NCBI GenBank assembly: GCA_947175225.1
Contig: CAMWLX010000244.1
Coordinates: 1-5,587, forward strand
Source: an uncultured Porphyromonadaceae bacterium
GTDB taxonomy: Bacteria > Bacteroidota > Bacteroidia > Bacteroidales > Muribaculaceae
DNA length: 5,587 nt
Direction: 5' to 3'
The translations under genes were made by a program, and so were the position numbers. The notes beneath the pieces are model-generated. The model saw only the letters and a program-made list of their open reading frames with translations. It was not told the DNA's origin and searched no databases. Position 1 is the first letter of the stretch. Each line of letters opens with the position of its first letter. Positions 1-5,587 of the stretch are shown piece after piece.

Positions 1-50
1 AAAGAATTTTTGGTTTAACTGTTCATTGTTTATTTTTCAATTAGTAACTA

Positions 51-105
51 ACTTTAAACAACTTCTATGTCTTAAATAACTTATAAGTCTTATAAATCAT
101 ATAAT
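51..105. repeat. Degenerate 9-bp tandem repeat, about six units
   Basis: Successive units read ACTTTAAAC (51-59), one extra A, ACTTCTATG (61-69), TCTTAAATA (70-78), ACTTATAAG (79-87), TCTTATAAA (88-96) and TCATATAAT (97-105). The consensus is roughly [A/T]CTTATAAn. The three right-hand units have TATAA in strict 9-bp register at 82, 91 and 100, and ACTTATAAGT at 79-88 is a perfect palindrome. The array lies just past the TAA stop of the glycosyltransferase gene, in A+T-rich non-coding DNA. I see no stable GC-rich hairpin followed by a T-run, so I do not call it a terminator. Low sequence complexity could produce part of this periodicity by chance; the phase is clearest from 70 to 105. Confidence 0.5.
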
Positions 106-107
106 TA

Positions 108-1109
108 TTATCTTGAGAGGAAGGGTAGGTATCGGTCGATGACTATGCATCGATCTGCACCCGGGAGAGTAGAAAGAATGTCGTTTTCAGGAAAGACTCT
201 GTATTTCTCCCTCATTTTCTTGAAATCGGAATGTGCATTCAAGATAGCTTTGGCATTTGGGAAATCAAGTTTTGCCACATACATGAAGAAGGCAAGGGTA
301 TCCATCAGGCGACGCTTGAAGAGGACACTCTTTCCTTTTTTCTCAGGAAGATTTTTATGAAGAAGAAGCAAATTATTGCGAAAATTAAGATACGTTTTCT
401 TCGGATTTCCTTGAGCAAGGGAAGCCCCTCCAAGATGATATACGTGAGAATCCGGGACTACACAGACCCTATAGCCAAGGTTGTGGATGCGGCAACATAG
501 GTCTATCTCCTCCATATGGGCAAAAAATAACTCATCAAGACCTCCTGCATCAAGATAGATATCTCGCCTCACCATCAAGGCTGCTCCCGAAGCCCATGCT
601 ATATCTTCCGGACCGGCGTCATACTGACAAATGTCATATTCAATCTTATCGAAAAGACGACCTCGACAAAATGGATACCCATATTTATCAAGCAGACCTC
701 CGGCAGCCCCGGCATACTCAAACATATCTTTCTTTCTATATGAAAGGATCTTTGGCTGGCAAGCTCCTACATCGGGATGAGTATTCATAAAAGCAAGCAG
801 AGGCTGCCACCACCCCTCTGGAGTCTCAACATCAGAATTCAAAAGCACCACAAACTCAGATTCAACCTCTGATATAGCACGGTTGTAGCCTCCCGAGAAA
901 CCAAGATTCTCATCGAAAGTCAGAATCTTCACATTTGGAAACTCCTCACATAAGACTTTGAGAGAGTCATCAGTCGAACCATTGTCGGCAACAATCACCT
1001 CTACTTCAGGTCCCTGAGTGTTGGATATGACAGATGGAAGGAACTCCCTAAGAAGTTTCGCTCCATTCCAATTGAGGATTATTACCGAAAGAATTGCTCC
1101 TAATGCCAT
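108..1109 (-). CDS. Family 2 glycosyltransferase (rhamnosyltransferase-like, GT-A fold)
   Basis: A 333-residue protein that probably transfers a sugar from a nucleotide-sugar donor to a cell-surface glycan or lipid-linked intermediate on the cytoplasmic side of the membrane. The GT-A fold starts at once: LSVIILNWNG (7-16), the nucleotide-binding ADNGSTDDS (41-49, Asp42), ENLGFSGGYNRAI (67-79) and the metal-binding NSD triad (91-93). These are followed by ASGAALMVRRD (173-183) and the catalytic-base region MEEIDLCCR (199-207), then GYRVCVVPDSHVYHLGGAS (212-230). This order matches the GT2 subgroup that contains WbbL-like rhamnosyltransferases. The basic, partly hydrophobic tail (about 257-300) is usual in the group and may touch the membrane; there is no signal peptide or clear transmembrane span. 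The ATG start leaves six residues before the first beta strand. It is the last gene of the minus-strand run, 45 bp after mtaB, with no TAnnTTTG box in the gap, so co-transcription is likely. The donor sugar and acceptor cannot be read from sequence. Confidence 0.9.
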   Translation of the reverse strand: MALGAILSVIILNWNGAKLLREFLPSVISNTQGPEVEVIVADNGSTDDSLKVLCEEFPNVKILTFDENLGFSGGYNRAISEVESEFVVLLNSDVETPEGWWQPLLAFMNTHPDVGACQPKILSYRKKDMFEYAGAAGGLLDKYGYPFCRGRLFDKIEYDICQYDAGPEDIAWASGAALMVRRDIYLDAGGLDELFFAHMEEIDLCCRIHNLGYRVCVVPDSHVYHLGGASLAQGNPKKTYLNFRNNLLLLHKNLPEKKGKSVLFKRRLMDTLAFFMYVAKLDFPNAKAILNAHSDFKKMREKYRVFPENDILSTLPGADRCIVIDRYLPFLSR

Positions 1110-1154
1110 AATCGATGTTGAATGTGGAAAATTGAATGATGATTAATTATTGAA

Positions 1155-2471
1155 TCAGAGAAATCGGCCAGTGAGTGTTTCTACATCATGTAAGCCTGTG
1201 ATGAGTATTGGTGTGATCATATTGTAGCTCGATGCCGAAGCATTGGCTCTGACACGCAGATAATTATCCGTATGTCCATACATCATCCCTTCTTCCTCAG
1301 CATCAGGATGTTCCCAAAGCACCGGTCTGACCTTCCCAATGAAAAGACGTGAAAATGCACGAAGCTTTTCATCGCTAAGCTTGGTGAGAGCTGCCACTCT
1401 GCGATGTTTTTCTTCTTGGCCCACCTGATGAGAGATGCCGAGTGCTTTTGTGCCGGGTCGCTCCGAATAAGGAAACACGTGGTATCTGCTGACAGGAAGA
1501 GACTCTGCATATCTGAAGCTTCTCTCCCACTCCTCTTCAGTTTCTCCACGGGCACCGGCAATGATATCGACACCAATGAAAGCATCAGGAATAAGGCTTC
1601 TTATAAGAGCTATTCGGTCTGTAAAGAGATCTGTCCGATAACGTCGGTTCATAAGCCGGAGCACTTCATCTGATCCTGACTGCAATGGAATATGAAAACT
1701 CGGCATGAAAGCGCGGCTTTCAGCTGCTATCCATCTTACTATCTCTTCTGTCAGAAGATTGGGTTCGATACTTGAGATACGATAACGTTCTATTCCTTCC
1801 ACAGCATCCAATCGCTTCAACAGCTCCAGAAAATCCTCTCCGGTATCCTTTCCAAAACACCCGACATTGACACCCGTGAGGACAATTTCTTTTCCACCAG
1901 CCTCCGCAGCTTTCTCAGCTTCAGCTACAAGATCGGCTATCCTCCCCGAACGGCTACGCCCACGCGCAAACGGAATTGTGCAGTATGTGCAGAAATAGTC
2001 ACACCCATCTTGCACTTTAAGCCAGTAGCGGGTTCTGTCGCCACGCTCACATGCACCTCTGAAATCACGAATATCAAGATAATGGTGGACAGCTATCTGG
2101 CTGCGACGCTCCGACTCCCATTGCTCAATAAAATCTACAATACGGAGTTTTTCGTCATTACCAAGCACGATATCCACTCCTTCTATATCGGCCACTTCCT
2201 GCGGCTTAAGCTGGGCATAGCACCCTGTCACTACGAGTGTCGCCCCCGGCCAACGAGTGCGTAGACGCCTGATCAGTGAACGACCTTTCTTGTCAGCAAC
2301 TTCTGTCACAGAGCATGTATTCACCACAACTATATCAGGAGTCTCGTCAGGAAGAGCCCTTATAATACCCCTGCTGGCTAGCTGCATCCCTATAGCGGAA
2401 GTCTCAGAAAAATTGAGTTTGCATCCAAGTGTATGGTAGGAAGCCTTTAATATATTAGATCCGTCAGTCAT
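1155..2471 (-). CDS. mtaB: tRNA (N6-L-threonylcarbamoyladenosine(37)-C2)-methylthiotransferase MtaB
   Basis: A radical-SAM enzyme that converts t6A to ms2t6A at position 37 of ANN-decoding tRNAs in the cytoplasm, stabilising codon-anticodon pairing. Numbered from the ATG at 2471 (438 residues), the N-terminal methylthiotransferase (UPF0004) domain has its three cluster cysteines in TLGCKLNFSE (Cys17), VNTCSVT (Cys53) and VTGCYAQ (Cys84). The radical-SAM CxxxCxxC motif is DGCDYFCTYC (Cys157, Cys161, Cys164). SSIEPNLL (233-240) and HIPLQSGSDEVLRLMNRRY (260-278) are typical of the family, and the last 65 or so residues match a TRAM-like RNA-binding domain, weakly. TLGCKLNFSE and the overall length favour MtaB over MiaB or RimO. 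An upstream in-frame TTG at 2492 would add seven residues and overlap the preceding gene by 17 bp; the ATG leaves a neat 4-bp gap and is preferred. It is probably translated from the same mRNA as the upstream hydrolase gene. Confidence 0.95.
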   Translation of the reverse strand: MTDGSNILKASYHTLGCKLNFSETSAIGMQLASRGIIRALPDETPDIVVVNTCSVTEVADKKGRSLIRRLRTRWPGATLVVTGCYAQLKPQEVADIEGVDIVLGNDEKLRIVDFIEQWESERRSQIAVHHYLDIRDFRGACERGDRTRYWLKVQDGCDYFCTYCTIPFARGRSRSGRIADLVAEAEKAAEAGGKEIVLTGVNVGCFGKDTGEDFLELLKRLDAVEGIERYRISSIEPNLLTEEIVRWIAAESRAFMPSFHIPLQSGSDEVLRLMNRRYRTDLFTDRIALIRSLIPDAFIGVDIIAGARGETEEEWERSFRYAESLPVSRYHVFPYSERPGTKALGISHQVGQEEKHRRVAALTKLSDEKLRAFSRLFIGKVRPVLWEHPDAEEEGMMYGHTDNYLRVRANASASSYNMITPILITGLHDVETLTGRFL

Positions 2472-2475
2472 AAAA

Positions 2476-3417
2476 TCAATTTCTAAAAACAAACCATCTG
2501 GTCATATCGAAACGGGGAAGCGCAGCAAGTTGCACATCAGCTTGACGGTCTTCAAGAGTCTCCAATGCATTCCCCACTTTTATGCCTTTTCTTTCTAAAG
2601 CCTCCTTCACCGTCTGAAGCGCGATTTGAGGAGTATTGTTGTCTTTCGAAAGATGACACAAGAAAATCTGTTTAAGCTCGGGATTTAAAATTTCAAACAG
2701 GAAAGCCGCTGTCTGGCGATTGTCAAGATGGCCGGAGCTGCTTGCAATGCGAGCTTTGAGGTATTCCGGATAGCGACCGAATCTAAGCATCTGGGCATCG
2801 TAATTAGATTCTATCATCAAATATGTAGCCCGGCTCATGTAGTATCGAGCACGGTCGGTCACTTCTCCCAAGTCAGTGGCAAGCACAAACCTGCGCGAAT
2901 CAAATTCTATGGAGAATCCCATGTTGTCGGTCCCATCATGCGGCACATCGAAAGCCGTAATATCAAAATCGAGCACCTTGAAAGGGATTTCCTTAAAGAT
3001 AGGCACATGATACTCCTTAATTCGCTTTGAAATGGAATGCCTGCGAAGTATTCCATTCAAGACTCGATTTGTGCAGAAAAGCTTCAGATGGCGGTTATTG
3101 CGCAAAAGAGCATAGACATATTTCACATGGTCGGCATGATCATGTGTCAAGAGGATTCCCTTCACATGATTCATGGAGACACCATTGGCAGCCAAACCAC
3201 GCTCTATCTCCTCAGCCTTTATGCCAACATCTAATATCAGCCCCCCTTCTCTTGAGCCGATATAGCAACTGTTGCCGCTTGATCCGCTTCCAAATGAGCA
3301 GAAGTATAAAGGTTTAGGGGCTGCGACAGATGGAGTCTCACGCCCGGAAGCCAAATCATCGTCCCATTCGTCGAATGGGAGTTGCGGCTGATTAGGGAAA
3401 TATATCTTCTTGCTCAT
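2476..3417 (-). CDS. WalJ/YycJ-type metallo-beta-lactamase-fold hydrolase (probable nuclease)
   Basis: A 313-residue cytoplasmic metal-dependent hydrolase. The core starts at LYFCSFGSGSSGNS (37-50) and has the dinuclear metal site: THDHADH (91-97, His92, His94, Asp96, His97), VPHDG (His160), ATDLGE (Asp182), SGHLDN (His230) and CHLSKDNNTP (His255). The SGHLxN and HLSKDNNTP signatures are those of the YycJ/WalJ group. Group members are thought to be nucleases, and yycJ loss gives a mutator phenotype in Bacillus anthracis; the role here is inferred. Two oddities: an N-terminal extension of about 36 residues, acidic and proline-rich, containing QPQLPF (10-15), and some extra residues near the C-terminus (about 283-292). 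The extension looks genuine because the only ATG near the 5' end sits in an ATGA overlap with the RsmI-like gene and the next Met is residue 82. Translational coupling with both neighbours is likely. The walKR two-component genes that accompany this family in Firmicutes are absent here. Confidence 0.88.
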   Translation of the reverse strand: MSKKIYFPNQPQLPFDEWDDDLASGRETPSVAAPKPLYFCSFGSGSSGNSCYIGSREGGLILDVGIKAEEIERGLAANGVSMNHVKGILLTHDHADHVKYVYALLRNNRHLKLFCTNRVLNGILRRHSISKRIKEYHVPIFKEIPFKVLDFDITAFDVPHDGTDNMGFSIEFDSRRFVLATDLGEVTDRARYYMSRATYLMIESNYDAQMLRFGRYPEYLKARIASSSGHLDNRQTAAFLFEILNPELKQIFLCHLSKDNNTPQIALQTVKEALERKGIKVGNALETLEDRQADVQLAALPRFDMTRWFVFRN

Positions 3418-4166
3418 TTCTTCTCATATCTGCGGCGGTCGCCGCCTTTTGCCCCGGCATAAAGGAGGAAGATAGCCGGACGCTTGTCAAAATCATATTT
3501 TCTTTTTTTCCAACCGTCTGCCCGAGCTGTAATCACTTCTTCCCGTTCAGGATCCGTAATGTCGCAGGCTACACATACCATCGTGGCTGGCGACAAAGCT
3601 TCCGAAAGAAGTGCCACCATACGGTTGTTTCGATAGGGAGTCTCAATGAAAATCTGGGTCATCTGCCTATTGGCTGATTCAGATTCCAGACGCTTCAAAG
3701 CCTTGCGTCTCTCTGCCCCATCAATGGGAAGATAACCATGGAAAGAAAAACCTTGCCCATTGAAACCCGAAGCCATCAGCGACATCAGAATGGAGCTTGG
3801 GCCCACGAGCGGAATCACTCTGAGTCCTTCTCTTTGAGCGATCTCTACCGGATGGCTCCCGGGGTCGGCGACAGCCGGGCATCCTGCCTCACTCATTACG
3901 CCTACAGGCTCCCCCTTGCGGAGCGGCTCCAACATAGCGCCAACTTCTTCCGGACTCGTATGCCGATCAAGCACATCGAAAGTGCAATCTGCGATTGGAA
4001 AACCCGGATCGATACTCTTCAAGTAGCGTCGAGCCGTACGGAGATTCTCAACTATAAAATGGCGCAATTGACACACAGTCTCCAAATTTCCGGCGGGAAT
4101 CACGTCGGAAACGGGGGCACCGCTGATAGGAACGGGCACAAGATAAAGAGCCGATTGAATTTTCAT
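3414..4166 (-). CDS. RsmI-like SAM-dependent methyltransferase (tetrapyrrole methylase fold)
   Basis: A 250-residue cytoplasmic protein of the TP_methylase family, related to RsmI, which 2'-O-methylates C1402 of 16S rRNA. Landmarks are ALYLVPVPISG (6-16), FIVENLRTARRYLK (37-50), GVMSEAGCPAVADPGS (89-104), PLVGPSSILMSLMASGFNG (119-137), SFHGYLP (141-147) and IFIETPYRN (172-180). The order matches RsmI, but signature positions differ: VPVP replaces the usual ATPIGN, VENLRTARR replaces AEDTR, and SEAGCPAVADPG replaces SDAGTPGISDPG. From memory this is a second, Bacteroidetes-type RsmI relative that exists beside canonical RsmI, so I withhold the symbol; the substrate is unproven. The ATG at 4166 is fixed by an in-frame TAA 12 bp upstream, inside the promoter box. 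It heads the minus-strand run and overlaps the next gene by 4 bp (ATGA). The C-terminus is very basic (KGGDRRRYEKK), which may help RNA contact. Confidence 0.88.
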   Translation of the reverse strand: MKIQSALYLVPVPISGAPVSDVIPAGNLETVCQLRHFIVENLRTARRYLKSIDPGFPIADCTFDVLDRHTSPEEVGAMLEPLRKGEPVGVMSEAGCPAVADPGSHPVEIAQREGLRVIPLVGPSSILMSLMASGFNGQGFSFHGYLPIDGAERRKALKRLESESANRQMTQIFIETPYRNNRMVALLSEALSPATMVCVACDITDPEREEVITARADGWKKRKYDFDKRPAIFLLYAGAKGGDRRRYEKK

Positions 4167-4170
4167 ACTA

Positions 4171-4178
4171 CAAAATTA
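4171..4178 (-). promoter_or_regulatory. Bacteroidetes-type -7 promoter box for the minus-strand operon
   Basis: The minus strand reads TAATTTTG, an exact match to the Bacteroidetes -7 consensus TAnnTTTG. Only four bases (TAGT) separate it from the ATG of the RsmI-like gene, so transcription would start at or next to the start codon and the mRNA would be leaderless or nearly so. A second, partial copy (GAATTTTG) lies just upstream on the same strand. I see no TTTG-type -33 element at the usual distance. The placement in a divergent intergenic gap supports the call; the box alone is short and A+T-rich. Confidence 0.6.
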
Positions 4179-4199
4179 ACAAAATTCCTCGTTTTTTAC

Positions 4200-4207
4200 T
4201 AATTTTG
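4200..4207 (+). promoter_or_regulatory. Bacteroidetes-type -7 promoter box for the rsmF-like gene
   Basis: TAATTTTG matches the Bacteroidetes -7 consensus TAnnTTTG exactly. It is followed by seven bases (CGGTGAA) and then the ATG at 4215, leaving a leader of at most a few nucleotides. The TAA of the box is also the in-frame stop that limits the reading frame upstream. No TTTG-type -33 element is visible at the expected distance. Confidence 0.6.
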
Positions 4208-4214
4208 CGGTGAA

Positions 4215-5587
4215 ATGATTGAAGATAAATTTTTACCTGAAGGTTTTAAGGCCAAAATTCGCTCTGAAATCGGCGAAAACAGTGCTGAAATCCTGTTTTC
4301 CGCACTTCGCGGAGAGCCGGAAACCTCTATACGTGTCAACAGGCATAAGCCTTCTACAGAACTGCTCTATCCCGTCATGATGCCGGTCCCATGGTGCGAA
4401 TCCGGTAGCTATCTGAGTGAACGACCATCTTTCACTCTCAATCCTCTCCTCCATGCAGGAGCGTTCTATGTGCAAGATGCATCATCGATGGTCTACGAGA
4501 CAATAGCAAAGGATTTGTTCAAAGATTCTCCCATTGCGGCATGCGACCTATGTGCCGCTCCCGGAGGCAAGACAACAGCTATACTCAATGCTCTGCCGGA
4601 AGGAAGCGTCATGCTCGCTAATGAATTCAACCCATCCAGAGCCAACATTCTGAAGGAAAACCTTTGCAAATATGGCTATCACAACGTTATTGTGACTAAT
4701 GCTGACACATCTCGACTCTCTTCTATGAAAGGACTTTTTGACTTAGTCGTAATAGATGCGCCATGTTCAGGAGAGGGAATGATGCGCAAAGATGAGACTG
4801 CACGAATCCAATGGAGCGAGGGACTTATACGTCAATGCTCAGAGCTGCAACGTAGCATTATTGCGAACGGAATAGAGATGCTTGCCCCGGGAGGATATCT
4901 CATATACTCCACATGCACTTTCAACACCACTGAAGATGAAGACATGGCTGCTTGGATAGCGGAGACATTCCGACTCGAACCGGTTGACACCGGCCTTGCA
5001 GGACAGTTTGGCATTCAGAGAGAAGTAAAGGATTCTGTTCCTTGCATTCGGTTTATGCCCGGCTTCACGAGAGGGGAAGGGCTATTTGTCGCAGTTTTCC
5101 GAAAACCCTCTGCACATTTAGGGGAAACTTTTCGATTGAAGTCTAAGAAAAAATTGGGAAAACGAGCTGAGAAAACAGACAAGAAAGTCTTAGACACAGC
5201 GAAGACGTGGATCTCAGGAGATTTTGAGATTATCAATCATGACGGTCATCTTCTTGGTCTATCGCAAGAATCATCTGCACTGCTTGACTCTATTCCTAAA
5301 GGAGTCAGAATAATGTCGGCAGGAGTTGAGATAGGAGAAATCAAGGGGAAAGATCTTATTCCCGCTCATCCGCTTGCAATGTCGACGGCAATGGCTGCTG
5401 CTTTTCCTGAAGTGGGATTGACAAAGGAAGAAGCTCTGCGATATTTGGCGCGCGAGTCTATTATGCTTCCTGAAGGGACTCCAAGAGGGTATCTGACAGC
5501 GACGTATAATGGACTCCGATTAGGATTTTTGAAAAACTTAGGAAATAGAAGTAACAATCTTTATCCATCAGAATATAAGATTAGGAA
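4215..5587 (+). CDS. rsmF: 16S rRNA (cytosine-C5)-methyltransferase, RsmF type (NOL1/NOP2/Sun), 3' end off the window
   Basis: The frame runs from ATG 4215 for 457 codons to the window edge without a stop. The enzyme transfers a methyl group from SAM to C5 of a cytosine in rRNA; E. coli RsmF acts on 16S C1407. The N-terminal region has SIRVNRHK (38-45), VPWCESG (58-64) and AFYVQDASSM (83-92), which parallel E. coli RsmF. The Rossmann-fold catalytic domain follows: motif I CDLCAAPGGKT (110-120), motif IV DAPCSGEGMMRKD (181-193, Cys184 for product release) and motif VI YSTCTFNTTEDE (231-242, nucleophile Cys234). A lysine-rich linker (about 307-324) leads to the C-terminal PUA-like domain, ending in LGFLKNLGNRSNNLYPSEY (436-454), which lines up with the last 30 or so residues of E. 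coli RsmF. Probably only 5-25 residues are missing. The start is fixed by an in-frame TAA at 4200-4202. RsmF is preferred to RsmB because of the C-terminal domain and the lack of an N-terminal NusB-like domain. Exact target base is inferred. Confidence 0.92.
   Translation, partial: MIEDKFLPEGFKAKIRSEIGENSAEILFSALRGEPETSIRVNRHKPSTELLYPVMMPVPWCESGSYLSERPSFTLNPLLHAGAFYVQDASSMVYETIAKDLFKDSPIAACDLCAAPGGKTTAILNALPEGSVMLANEFNPSRANILKENLCKYGYHNVIVTNADTSRLSSMKGLFDLVVIDAPCSGEGMMRKDETARIQWSEGLIRQCSELQRSIIANGIEMLAPGGYLIYSTCTFNTTEDEDMAAWIAETFRLEPVDTGLAGQFGIQREVKDSVPCIRFMPGFTRGEGLFVAVFRKPSAHLGETFRLKSKKKLGKRAEKTDKKVLDTAKTWISGDFEIINHDGHLLGLSQESSALLDSIPKGVRIMSAGVEIGEIKGKDLIPAHPLAMSTAMAAAFPEVGLTKEEALRYLARESIMLPEGTPRGYLTATYNGLRLGFLKNLGNRSNNLYPSEYKIR

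Larger units (their letters stand above)
4171..4207. repeat. Perfect 8-bp inverted repeat formed by two divergent promoter boxes
   Basis: CAAAATTA (4171-4178) and TAATTTTG (4200-4207) are exact reverse complements separated by 21 bp. Each arm is a TAnnTTTG box pointing outward to one of the two divergent genes. At the normal spacing the -33 contact region of each promoter would fall on or beside the opposite box, so the two polymerase footprints should overlap. The arms do not extend beyond 8 bp in either direction. The symmetry could also serve a regulator, but nothing here identifies one. Confidence 0.6.

Noticed and set aside
51..105. CRISPR array or intrinsic terminator
   Set aside because: Units are 9 bp, degenerate and without spacers, so this is not CRISPR; there is no GC-rich stem followed by a T-run, so a terminator is not supported.
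139..500. Two overlapping plus-strand open frames opposite the glycosyltransferase gene
   Set aside because: They are antisense to well-conserved GT2 coding sequence and have no domain signature.
2472..2492. Seven-residue N-terminal extension of MtaB from an in-frame TTG
   Set aside because: The first codon would be TTG, it would overlap the upstream gene by 17 bp, and an ATG at 2471 gives a tidy 4-bp gap and still precedes the first conserved motif.
3738..4202. Plus-strand 154-codon open frame opposite the RsmI-like gene
   Set aside because: It lies antisense to a gene with clear family motifs, its translation shows no recognisable domain, and it runs through the divergent promoter region.
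4832..5557. Minus-strand open frames of 60-73 codons within the RsmF region
   Set aside because: The plus-strand frame carries all NSUN catalytic motifs and reads without interruption; the minus-strand frames are shadows.
1..5587. Mobile element, prophage or defence system
   Set aside because: No transposase, integrase, terminal inverted repeats, tRNA-linked attachment site or defence domain was seen; all five genes are housekeeping or surface-glycan types.

Overview
The window looks like ordinary chromosomal core sequence from a member of the Bacteroidota, most likely Bacteroidales (a gut-type, possibly Muribaculaceae-like lineage; the family is only a guess). The evidence is two TAnnTTTG promoter boxes of the Bacteroidetes type, no Shine-Dalgarno sequences ahead of the starts, an A+T-rich intergenic style, and protein variants, especially the RsmI-like methylase, that I recognise as the Bacteroidetes form.

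Layout: (1) 1-107 is A+T-rich non-coding DNA downstream of the leftmost gene and contains a degenerate tandem array of a 9-bp unit. (2) 108-4166 is a compact minus-strand gene run, transcribed right to left: an RsmI-like SAM-dependent methyltransferase, a WalJ/YycJ-type metallo-beta-lactamase-fold hydrolase (4-bp ATGA overlap), MtaB tRNA methylthiotransferase (4-bp gap if the ATG start is used) and a family 2 glycosyltransferase (45-bp gap). These spacings suggest one operon, with the glycosyltransferase the least certain member. (3) 4167-4214 is a 48-bp divergent intergenic region carrying two oppositely oriented promoter boxes that form a perfect 8-bp inverted repeat. (4) 4215-5587 is a plus-strand NOL1/NOP2/Sun-family rRNA m5C methyltransferase (RsmF type), complete except for the last few residues, which run off the right edge.

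Functionally, three of the five genes are RNA modification enzymes acting on, or related to enzymes acting on, the decoding apparatus: MtaB on tRNA A37 next to the anticodon, RsmF on 16S rRNA helix 44, and the RsmI-like protein, whose true RsmI relatives act on 16S C1402 in the same helix. The WalJ-like hydrolase is probably a nuclease and carries a short N-terminal extension with a sliding-clamp-binding-like motif. The glycosyltransferase is probably for cell-surface polysaccharide.

I found no mobile element, CRISPR array, RNA gene or clearly novel multi-gene system. The points most worth a second look are the mirror-image promoters placed almost on top of both start codons, the N-terminal extension of the WalJ-like protein, the non-canonical RsmI-like motifs and the 9-bp repeat array.
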